DNA of 14,728 nt from a bacterium. GTDB taxonomy: Bacteria; CG2-30-53-67; CG2-30-70-394. Location of the stretch: positions 1 to 14,728 of the forward strand of contig JAJRSX010000123.1 of the NCBI GenBank assembly GCA_024278555.1, read 5' to 3'. Numbering within the stretch: position 1 is the stretch's first letter; each line of letters opens with the position of its first letter. Shown here piece after piece: positions 6,928-12,572 of this stretch. Under the pieces are notes generated by a model. It was not told the DNA's origin. It did not search any database and saw only the letters and a program-made list of their open reading frames with translations. The position numbers and the translations under genes are program-made.

Positions 6928-8066
6928 CGGTACACCCGCGCCACCCGCGGGCCGATGCCGCACAGGACCTCGTAGGCGATCGTCTGGGCCTGGGCCGCCA
7001 CCTCCTCGGCGGTGATCCGCTCCCCCCCTTGGCTGCCGATCACCACCGCCTCGCTCCCCACCCCCGCGTCGGGGGCGTCGGTGAGGTCGATGCAGGTGAG
7101 GTCCATGTTCACCCGCCCGAGGATCGGGCAGCGGCGGCCGGCGACGAGGAAGGCACCACGGTTGGAGAGGGCGCGCGGCAGGCCGTCGCCGTAGCCGATC
7201 CGCGCCACCCCCATCCGGGTGGGGCGGCGACAGCGGAAGGTGCGGCCGTAGCCGACCGTCGCCCCCGCCCCCAGTTGGCGGAGCCGCACCACCCGGGTGA
7301 TCAGGGTGAGGGCGGGCTCCAGATCGGCGCCGCCGTAGCCGTAGAGGCCGAGCCCCGGCCGCACCATGTCGAAGTGGGCACCCGGAAAACGGACCATCCC
7401 GGCGGTGTTGGCAAGGTGAAACGGGATCGCCTCGAAGCCCGCCGCCGCCACCCGCGGCCGCAGGGCGGCGAAGGCGTCGATCTGTTGGCCGGTAAAAGCG
7501 GCATCCTCGTCGGCGCAGGCGAGGTGGCTCATCACCCCCGCGAGGCGCAGGTGGGCGGCGTGGCGCAGGCGCGAGAGCGCCGCCTCCAGGGCGGCCGGCT
7601 CCAGGCCGAGCCGCCCCATCCCGGTGTCGACCTTCAGGTGGATCCCCACCGGCCGGCCGGCGCGCCGGGCCGCCGCCTCCAGGGGGGCGAGCTCGGCCGG
7701 ATCGCTCACCACCACCTCCAAACCGAGCTCGACCACCGCCGCCGCCGCCGTCTCGTAGCCGGGGCTCAGGACCAGGATCGGCATCTCTACCCCGACGGCG
7801 CGCAGGGCGGCCGCCTCCTCCACCCCCGCCACCCCGAGACCATCGACACCGGCCGCCTCGAGCCGCCGCGCCACCGGGACCAGGCCGTGGCCATACCCCC
7901 CCGCCTTCACCACTCCGACCACCCGGGTGGTGGGCTGGAGGCGGGCGCGGAGGCGGCCGAGGTTGCGTGCCACCGCCCCGAGGTCCACCAGGGCGCGGGT
8001 GGCGGGGGCCACACCGGACCGATCGCGGGCGGGCTCGGCGGCGAGGAGGGGATCGGAGAGCGCCAT
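6921..8066 (-). CDS. alr: Alanine racemase (PLP-dependent)
   Basis: The protein has 381 residues, normal for Alr. It interconverts L- and D-alanine for peptidoglycan synthesis in the cytoplasm. Lys54 in VVGVVKAGGYGHG is the PLP-binding lysine (family motif VKANAYGHG). The second catalytic residue is the Tyr of VGYGRTF. Also seen are the family blocks HLKVDTGMGRLG, YGYG, RIGYGDGLPR, LGRVNMDLTCIDLTD and the C-terminal GIGPRVARVY. Nothing essential is missing. The ATG at 8066 is the first start giving a sensible N-terminus, but no ribosome-binding site is visible before it (GCCCCTCTTTACC). It follows dnaB with a 239 nt gap containing a foldback element and a hairpin. The rplI-dnaB-alr order is a conserved cluster in some bacteria. 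The TAG stop lies in the REP-like repeat. Confidence 0.95.
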   Translation of the reverse strand: MALSDPLLAAEPARDRSGVAPATRALVDLGAVARNLGRLRARLQPTTRVVGVVKAGGYGHGLVPVARRLEAAGVDGLGVAGVEEAAALRAVGVEMPILVLSPGYETAAAAVVELGLEVVVSDPAELAPLEAAARRAGRPVGIHLKVDTGMGRLGLEPAALEAALSRLRHAAHLRLAGVMSHLACADEDAAFTGQQIDAFAALRPRVAAAGFEAIPFHLANTAGMVRFPGAHFDMVRPGLGLYGYGGADLEPALTLITRVVRLRQLGAGATVGYGRTFRCRRPTRMGVARIGYGDGLPRALSNRGAFLVAGRRCPILGRVNMDLTCIDLTDAPDAGVGSEAVVIGSQGGERITAEEVAAQAQTIAYEVLCGIGPRVARVYRG

Positions 8067-8129
8067 GGTAAAGAGGGGCGATGCACGGGGGCGCCGCCGG
8101 CCGCAAGACGGTATCAGGTTGAGCGGCCC

Positions 8130-8156
8130 GGTGGCATGCGCGGGGAGGATGCCACC
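8130..8156. repeat. 8-bp hairpin upstream of alr
   Basis: GGTGGCAT (8130-8137), 11-nt loop, ATGCCACC (8149-8156) form a perfect inverted repeat 63 nt upstream of the alr start. It would fall in the alr leader if transcription comes from dnaB. The loop contains GGGGAGG in plus sense. It could be an operator or a leader hairpin. Nothing else supports a specific role. Confidence 0.4.
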
Positions 8157-8160
8157 AGCA

Positions 8161-8307
8161 TTCAGCGGTCAGCTTTCAGCGGCGGCACCGAGGAGACGAT
8201 GGCAGCACGGGTGAGGCAAGTGACCATCGCGATCCCCGGCGCCTCTCCTGGCCGCCGGATTCACGGATCCTCATAGGCTAACCGCTGAGAGCTGAGAGCT
8301 GAGAGCT
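8161..8307. repeat. Foldback element A with inverted GCTGAGA-type heptamer arrays
   Basis: The left arm is three 7-nt units (TTCAGCG, GTCAGCT, TTCAGCG, 8161-8181). The right arm is three perfect GCTGAGA units (8284-8304) plus GCT, in opposite orientation; both share the core GCTGA on one strand. Nested inside are GGCGGC (8181-8186)/GCCGCC (8251-8256), AGGAGA (8191-8196)/TCTCCT (8244-8249) and CGATGG (8197-8202)/CCATCG (8224-8229). The whole 147 bp is therefore an imperfect palindrome. It fills most of the dnaB-alr gap, and its right end contains the dnaB stop codon (8306-8308). Confidence 0.6.
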
Positions 8308-9658
8308 ATTGTGGCTGCCCGTACTCGAAGGCCTCGGAGGTGAAGCGGGCGTAGCGGCGCACGAACCACAGCTCCGCCTTGCCCACCGGGCCGTTGCGGT
8401 GCTTGGCGATGATCAGGTCGGTGGGCCAGGCGTCGGCGTCCTCCTCCATCTTGTCCGGGTCGCGGTGGAGGAAGAGGACCACGTCGGCGTCCTGCTCGAT
8501 GGCGCCTGACTCCCGCAGGTGGGAGAGCTTCGGCCCGCCGGTGGCCTCCTCCACCCGCCGGCTGAGCTGCGCCAGGGCGATCACCGGCACGTTGAGCTCC
8601 TTGGCCAGGGCCTTCAACGAGCGGGAGATCTCACCGATCTCCAGGTCGCGCCGCTCGGCGCGGTGGTTGCCGCGCATGAGCTGGAGGTAGTCGACGATGA
8701 TCAGATCGCAGCCGTGCTCCTGCTTCAGCCGCCGCGCCCGGGCGCGCATCTCCAGGGGCGACAGGGTGGCGGAGTCGTCGATGAAGATCTGCGCCTGGCT
8801 CAGGGACGATGCCGCGTTGGTCGCCGCGGTCCACGCCTCCCTCGGGATCGCCCCGGTGCGCACCTGGTGGGCGTCGATCTCCGCCTCCGCGCACAGCATG
8901 CGCAGGGTGAGCTGGAGGCTCGACATCTCCAGGGAGAAGAAGGCCACCTTGGCGCCGTGACGCACCGCCGCGTTAGCGGCGATGTTCAGGCCGAAGGCGG
9001 TCTTCCCCACCGACGGACGGGCCGCGAGGATGATCAGGTCCGATTTCTGAAAGCCGAGGAGTTTGTGGTCGAGGTCGTCGTAGCCGCTCGGGATGCCGGA
9101 GAGGGTCTTGCCGCGGCGACCCATCTCTTCGAGGGAGGTAAAGGCGTCCTTCACCAGCGGCTTCATCCCCACAAAGCCGCTCGTCGCCCCCTCATCGCTG
9201 AGGGTGAAGAGCTGCTGCTGGGCCCGATCGAGGATCTCCCCCGGCGTCTGCCGCCCCTCGCAACAGGAGGCGGAGATCTCCTGCGCCGCCCCGAGCATCC
9301 GCCGGAGCTGGTGCTTCTCGCGGACGATCTCTGCGTGGTGGCGGATGTTCCCCGCCGAGGCGACCGCCGCGGTGAGCTCCGCCAGATAGGCCGCCCCCCC
9401 CACCTCGCCGAGGACCCCCTCGTGGGTGAGGGCCTCGGTAAGGGTGAGCTCATCGATCGGCTCCCCCTTCGCCCCAAGGCGGGACATCGCCTCGAAGATG
9501 TGGCGGTGGGCGCGGGCGGAAAAGTGGTCGGCGCGGACCACCTCCAGCGCCGTGTAGAGCGCCTCGTTGTGCCACAAGACCGCCCCGAGGACCGCCCGCT
9601 CCGCCTCCAGACTGCGCGGCTGGGCCGCCTTCACCGGACTCTGTTCCACCGTCTCCAT
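8306..9658 (-). CDS. dnaB: Replicative DNA helicase DnaB
   Basis: The protein has 450 residues, full length for DnaB, the hexameric 5'-3' helicase that moves ahead of the replisome. The N-terminal primase-interacting domain covers about residues 15-120 (LEAERAVLGAVL, NIRHHAEIVREK). The RecA-like domain follows: Walker A ARPSVGKT (213-220; Val where Met is usual), FSLEM (241-245), Walker B IVDYLQLM (321-328), then ALAQLSRRVE and LRESGAIEQDADVVLFLHR. No intein interrupts it. The ATG at 9658 is preceded by GGGTGATC, which matches the 3' part of the extended Shine-Dalgarno sequence and is well spaced. An intrinsic terminator sits only 13 nt upstream of the start. Its TAG stop lies in the heptamer array of element A. 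It is probably cotranscribed with alr. Confidence 0.97.
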   Translation of the reverse strand: METVEQSPVKAAQPRSLEAERAVLGAVLWHNEALYTALEVVRADHFSARAHRHIFEAMSRLGAKGEPIDELTLTEALTHEGVLGEVGGAAYLAELTAAVASAGNIRHHAEIVREKHQLRRMLGAAQEISASCCEGRQTPGEILDRAQQQLFTLSDEGATSGFVGMKPLVKDAFTSLEEMGRRGKTLSGIPSGYDDLDHKLLGFQKSDLIILAARPSVGKTAFGLNIAANAAVRHGAKVAFFSLEMSSLQLTLRMLCAEAEIDAHQVRTGAIPREAWTAATNAASSLSQAQIFIDDSATLSPLEMRARARRLKQEHGCDLIIVDYLQLMRGNHRAERRDLEIGEISRSLKALAKELNVPVIALAQLSRRVEEATGGPKLSHLRESGAIEQDADVVLFLHRDPDKMEEDADAWPTDLIIAKHRNGPVGKAELWFVRRYARFTSEAFEYGQPQ

Positions 9659-9671
9659 CGACGATCACCCG

Positions 9672-9708
9672 AAAAAAAGGACCCCCCGGCGGAGCTCGCC
9701 GGGGGGTC
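9672..9708 (-). terminator. Intrinsic terminator between rplI and dnaB
   Basis: On the minus strand a perfect 12-bp stem, GACCCCCCGGCG and CGCCGGGGGGTC with a 5-nt loop, is followed by C and seven T (9678-9672). This is a textbook Rho-independent terminator for the rplI transcript. It ends 13 nt before the dnaB start, so dnaB must be expressed by partial readthrough or from a promoter within rplI. Confidence 0.92.
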
Positions 9709-9738
9709 TCGAAGATAAGCCGGAAACGGCCCGATCCG

Positions 9739-10308
9739 CTACTCGGTCGCCGCCTCGGTGGCCACCGCCTCCGCTGCCTCCGGAGCCTCGGCCTCCGCCG
9801 CCGCAACCTCGGCGCTCTCCCCACCCTCGCCATCGACCGCCTCCGCCTCGGCGGGCGCCTCGGCGCTCACCACCACCTTCACCGTCGCCACCACCCGCTG
9901 CGGCAGACGGACCTCCACCGTGGTCTCGCCCACCTCCTTGATCGGGGCGGCGAGGGAGATCTTGCGCCGCTCGATGTCGAAGCCACGCGCCGCGAGCTCG
10001 CGGGCGATATCGATGGTGGTCACCGCGCCGTAGAGGGTGCCGGACTCGCCGACCCGCTCGACAAACTCGAGCTCCTGGGCGCCGAGGTTCTTCGCAAGGT
10101 CCTCGGACTCGAGACGGATGCGCTTCATCTTCTCCGCCACGATCCGCTTGTGGTGCTCCATCTGACGCAGGCTGCCGCGTGTTGCGAGGACGGCAACACC
10201 CTTGGGGATCAAGAAGTTACGACCGTAGCCACGCTTCACCGTGACCACATCGCCCATCTCACCGAGGTGGTCCACCGCATCCATCAACAAGACCTGCATC
10301 GTCGCCAT
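9739..10308 (-). CDS. rplI: 50S ribosomal protein bL9 with acidic Ala/Glu tail
   Basis: The protein has 189 residues. The first ~148 match bL9: the N-terminal rRNA-binding domain (VVTVKRGYGRNFLIPKGVAV, 21-40), the long connecting helix (about 45-80), and the C-terminal domain (GTLYGAVTTIDIARELAARGFDIERRKISL). Residues ~149-189 are an extra tail made almost only of Ala, Glu, Pro, Gly and Val. Such tails occur in some L9 proteins and are probably disordered. The start is ATG 10308, with TAGGAG 9 nt upstream. A second ATG at 10299 would give the commoner MQV start but is too far from the ribosome-binding site. A promoter lies at 10360-10389. The usual partners rpsF and rpsR are not upstream. It ends in TAG, followed by the terminator. 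Confidence 0.96.
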   Translation of the reverse strand: MATMQVLLMDAVDHLGEMGDVVTVKRGYGRNFLIPKGVAVLATRGSLRQMEHHKRIVAEKMKRIRLESEDLAKNLGAQELEFVERVGESGTLYGAVTTIDIARELAARGFDIERRKISLAAPIKEVGETTVEVRLPQRVVATVKVVVSAEAPAEAEAVDGEGGESAEVAAAEAEAPEAAEAVATEAATE

Positions 10309-10324
10309 GGCTCAAGACTCCTAC

Positions 10325-10337
10325 GCCCGCAGCGGGC
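10325..10337 (-). promoter_or_regulatory. Small leader hairpin beside the rplI ribosome-binding site
   Basis: GCCCG-CTG-CGGGC in minus sense (10337-10325) lies in the predicted 45-nt rplI leader, one base before the TAGGAG ribosome-binding site. It could affect ribosome access. I recognise no known ribosomal-protein leader motif in it. Confidence 0.3.
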
Positions 10338-10359
10338 CGTTTCGCACAAAGGGGGCGAG

Positions 10360-10389
10360 AGGATAGGGATGGGACTCCCCGCGGGTCAA
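10360..10389 (-). promoter_or_regulatory. Sigma-70-type promoter of rplI
   Basis: On the minus strand TTGACC (10389-10384) and TATCCT (10365-10360) are separated by 18 nt, matching the consensus 5 of 6 and 4 of 6. The predicted start of transcription near 10353 gives a leader of about 45 nt. This is the best promoter match in the window and fits a monocistronic rplI transcript ending at 9672. Confidence 0.6.
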
Positions 10390-10661
10390 GGAAAAGGCAC
10401 CGGGTGACGGCGGCGCCAGCCGCGCCATCTTTTGGCTTGGCCGCCTTGCCGGGCCGAGGGGACGTCTGCCCCCCCAGGCCATTCCCCCCTCTGCGTCTCC
10501 GCGCCGCTGCGCGAGGATCCACCCGACGATGAGCATCCCCCTAGGGTTGACCTCACGCGGCGATGGAGGAAGATCGCTCGGCGTCGTCACCGCGACGATG
10601 TGAGTCACAATCAAGAGAGCACCCGTCTCGACCGACACGGAGAGAAGCACGGGAGCGCCCA
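10390..10661. other. Divergent intergenic region between rplI and the zinc-ribbon gene
   Basis: Together with the rplI leader this is a 353-nt gene-free stretch. It holds the rplI promoter at its left end, a single copy of the CTCTGCGTCTCC repeat at 10489-10500 running into GCGCCGCTGCGCGAGG, a possible weak promoter and palindrome for the plus-strand gene (10584-10611), and its ribosome-binding site (GGGAG, 10651-10655). Frames crossing it are low-complexity and have no ribosome-binding site, so I call no gene. Confidence 0.45.
10584..10611 (+). promoter_or_regulatory. Candidate promoter with TGTGA-G-TCACA palindrome
   Basis: TCGTCA (10584-10589) and CACAAT (10606-10611) are 16 nt apart, each 4 of 6 to the sigma-70 consensus. 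A perfect palindrome, TGTGAGTCACA (10599-10609), overlaps the -10, a typical repressor position. Transcription would start near 10618, giving a leader of about 44 nt. The match is weak and the palindrome short, so this is only a candidate. Confidence 0.3.
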
Positions 10662-11189
10662 ATGGCCCAAGCTGTGACCGACAAAATTAGCCTTCACCAC
10701 GACGAGGAGATCGTCGACGCCGTCCGTGTCCGCCTGGTGGTCAACAAGCTGATCGCCCAGGATGGCCGCCTCTACCTCACCAACCGGCGAATCATCTTTT
10801 CACCGAGTGGTCTGGTGGACCGGGCGGTAGGGGCGGTAGAGATCAGCGTCTACCTCCCCCATGTACGCGACATCAGCGTCGAGGAGAACGCCCTCACCCT
10901 CCAGTCGCGCACCCGCGTCTACCGGTTCGACGGCAAGCAGGTCGACCTCTTCGCCGAGCAGGCCCAGGCCATCCTCAACGCCCCCGACAAGTGTGTCGAC
11001 GACGACTGCCTGGAAGAGGAGACCCGGACCACCGCCACCTCCTGCCCCACCTGCAAGCAGGCGGTACGCTCCGACTTCATCTACTGCCCCTACTGTCAGG
11101 AGCAGCTCATCTCCCCGGTCTGCCCCCACTGCCACCGATCTGTGGAGGAGGCGTGGACCTTCTGCCCGAGCTGCCGCTGCGCCCTGTGA
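10662..11189 (+). CDS. GRAM-like protein with two C-terminal zinc ribbons
   Basis: The protein has 175 residues and probably is cytoplasmic, with no signal or membrane segment. Residues ~15-105 resemble a GRAM/PH-like domain: DGRLYLTNRRIIFSPSG (the characteristic core strand pair), a predicted loop, then VYLPHVRDISVEENALTLQ and a closing helix. Residues 128-171 hold two zinc ribbons with identical spacing: Cys128/131 with Cys142/145, and Cys154/157 with Cys168/171 (CPxC, ten residues, CPxC in each). Further cysteines are at 111, 116 and 173. The function is unknown. The combination suggests a lipid- or protein-binding adaptor. The ATG at 10662 is preceded by GGGAG at a 6-nt spacing. The frame is open 33 codons further up without a ribosome-binding site. 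It stands alone between rplI (divergent) and foldback element B. Confidence 0.88.
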   Translation: MAQAVTDKISLHHDEEIVDAVRVRLVVNKLIAQDGRLYLTNRRIIFSPSGLVDRAVGAVEISVYLPHVRDISVEENALTLQSRTRVYRFDGKQVDLFAEQAQAILNAPDKCVDDDCLEEETRTTATSCPTCKQAVRSDFIYCPYCQEQLISPVCPHCHRSVEEAWTFCPSCRCAL

Positions 11190-11199
11190 GGGATTAGCA

Positions 11200-11370
11200 G
11201 AAAGTAGAAAGTAGAAAGTAGAAAGGGGACGCTCTTCTCGAAGGATGGTGGCGACCCCGCCGCACAAGAGGGCTGGAGGTCGCTGGCAGCGGGCACCCTT
11301 TTCGAGGAAGGGCACTGTCCCCGCCATACGCCCCCGAAGCCGCCCCCTTTCTACCTTCTACTTTCTACTT
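11200..11370. repeat. Foldback element B with inverted AAAGTAG-type heptamer arrays
   Basis: The left arm is three perfect AAAGTAG units (11201-11221) plus AAAG. The right arm is CTTTCTA, CCTTCTA, CTTTCTA (11347-11367), the same unit inverted. Nested inside are GGGGAC (11225-11230)/GTCCCC (11317-11322), CTCGAAGG (11237-11244)/CCTTTTCGAG (11297-11306) and GCGACC (11251-11256)/GGTCGC (11278-11283). The whole 171 bp is one long imperfect palindrome. It occupies nearly the entire gap between the zinc-ribbon gene (stop 11189) and nadD (start 11385). Confidence 0.65.
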
Positions 11371-11384
11371 CCCCCCCTCCCCCC

Positions 11385-12002
11385 TTGTCCCCCCGCGACT
11401 GCTACTTCGGCGGTACCTTCGACCCGGTCCACACCGGCCACCTGGCGATCGCCGCCGCCGCCCTGGCCACGGACGAGGTGGCGCGGGTCATCTTCCTCCC
11501 CGCCGCGACGCCGCCGCACAAGGGGGGACGGTCGCTACGCCCGTTTGCGGAACGGCTCCACCTCCTGCAGCTCGCCTGCGGAGACGACCCGCGCCTGGCG
11601 GCGAGCCCGCTGGAGGCGGATCTCCCCGCCCCGTCGTTCACCGCCCGTACCCTGGAGCTGCTCGTCGGCCGCGGCGCGCCCCGACCCATCCTGCTGCTCA
11701 TGGGGGCGGACACCCTTCTCGACCTACCCAACTGGTACCGACCGGAGCGGGTGGTCGAGCTCGCCCGCCTCCTCGTCGCCCCGCGACCGGGGGTGGCGCC
11801 GGAGCAGCTCCGTGCCGCCACCAGAGCGCTCCTCCCCGGCGACACCTTCGACCGCCATGTCCGTCTCCTGCAGATGGCGCCGGTAGCCTGCTCCGCCACC
11901 GAGATCCGCGGCCTGCTGGCGCGCGGCCTTGACCCGGGTGCGTTGCTGCCAGAACCTGTGCGCGCTTATCTCCTCGGCACCCCCCCTCCGGAGGCAGGTT
12001 GA
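11385..12002 (+). CDS. nadD: Nicotinate-nucleotide adenylyltransferase
   Basis: The protein has 205 residues, the normal NadD size. It transfers AMP from ATP to nicotinate mononucleotide in NAD synthesis. The nucleotidyltransferase signature is intact: GGTFDPVHTGH (9-19) with HxGH at 16-19, then LPAATPPHKGG (38-48), LLLMGADTLLDLPNWYRP (103-120) and the C-terminal ATEIRGLLARG. The start is TTG 11385. It places the GGTFDP block at the usual distance from the N-terminus, and no ATG or GTG lies upstream in frame. There is no ribosome-binding site: the preceding bases are a C-rich tract directly after the heptamer array of element B. rsfS, a common partner downstream of nadD, is not here. The TGA stop overlaps the TTG start of the next gene. 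Confidence 0.94.
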   Translation: MSPRDCYFGGTFDPVHTGHLAIAAAALATDEVARVIFLPAATPPHKGGRSLRPFAERLHLLQLACGDDPRLAASPLEADLPAPSFTARTLELLVGRGAPRPILLLMGADTLLDLPNWYRPERVVELARLLVAPRPGVAPEQLRAATRALLPGDTFDRHVRLLQMAPVACSATEIRGLLARGLDPGALLPEPVRAYLLGTPPPEAG

Positions 12003-12316
12003 GCCCCTTCGCCGCCCCCTCCCCACCCACCCGATCCTGGGTTCACCCTCTGCTGCTCGGGGTGACCGTGGGCGCGGCAGTGCTGATGGTCGTCCTCGCC
12101 CTGGCCGACGAGAACGGGATCCTGCCGCGCCGTGCCAAGGCGCGCGAGATCGCCGCCATGCGCGCCACCGTCGCCCGCCTGCAGACGGAACAAAAGGAGC
12201 TGGAGGAGCGCCTCGACAACCTCGCCGGCGGCCGCTTCGAGATGGAGCGCATCGCCCGCGAACGGCTGGGGCTGGTACGCAAAGGCGAGCTCATTTACCG
12301 CTTCGACGGGCGGTAG
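11999..12316 (+). CDS. ftsB: FtsB/DivIC-family septum formation protein
   Basis: The protein has 105 residues, with the layout of FtsB/DivIC, the small bitopic division protein that works with FtsL and FtsQ. A short cytoplasmic N-terminus is followed by one membrane helix (about 17-36, PLLLGVTVGAAVLMVVLALA), then a periplasmic coiled coil (about 46-78, IAAMRATVARLQTEQKELEE) and the typical ending ERLGLVRKGELIYRF (88-102). The start is TTG at 11999, overlapping the nadD stop as TTGA, with GGAGG (11990-11994) 4 nt upstream inside nadD. Translation is therefore probably coupled. FtsB often sits next to eno; here it is paired with nadD. FtsB and DivIC cannot be told apart by eye. It ends in TAG. 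Confidence 0.88.
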   Translation: MSPFAAPSPPTRSWVHPLLLGVTVGAAVLMVVLALADENGILPRRAKAREIAAMRATVARLQTEQKELEERLDNLAGGRFEMERIARERLGLVRKGELIYRFDGR

Positions 12317-12327
12317 ATAAACGGCCT

Positions 12328-12540
12328 CACCACGGAGGACACGGGGGACGTAGGGGGCAGGAGGGACCGGAGAATTCCCGGCGCGAACGCGGCTTCCCCG
12401 CATTGCCGGATTCGCTGGACCCGTCACCCGCCGCAGCCCCCCCGTCGTTGTACGAAGACAGGAAACCACCCACGCCGCCACGGATAGGGAGCGCACCCAA
12501 CCCCCTATGCCCCCAAAGCTTCCCCGTGTCCCCCGTGGTG
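12328..12540. repeat. Foldback element C with inverted nonamer arms (CACGGAGGA type)
   Basis: The left arm (12328-12359) begins CACCACGGAGGACACGGGGG and reads as 9-nt units CACGGAGGA, CACGGGGGA, CGTAGGGGG. The right arm (12508-12540) is its inverted copy, with about 28 of 32 positions matching (reading CACCACGGGGGACACGGGG on the minus strand). They flank about 148 bp with no ORF that looks coding. The element fills the convergent gap between ftsB (ends 12316) and typA (stop at 12573). No conventional terminator is seen in this gap, so the element itself may serve both genes. Confidence 0.55.
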
Positions 12541-12572
12541 CAAGCGGTCTACTCCCGCGGTAGCGCGACCCG

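Noticed and set aside
6778-8106. Second long minus-strand frame over alr
   Set aside because: Its Pro/Arg/Gly-rich translation has no motif, while the other frame gives a complete alanine racemase with both catalytic residues.
8161-8307. Heptamer arrays as a CRISPR array
   Set aside because: Units are only 7 nt with no spacers between them and the two arrays are inverted. There are no cas genes.
10547-10575. TTGACC at 10547 as the -35 of the zinc-ribbon gene promoter
   Set aside because: No acceptable -10 lies 16-18 nt downstream (GAAGAT or AAGATC at best), so the pair is weaker than the candidate at 10584-10611.
10563-10661. Upstream start for the zinc-ribbon gene
   Set aside because: The added 33 residues are Arg/Ser-rich without a ribosome-binding site. 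ATG 10662 has GGGAG at 6 nt.
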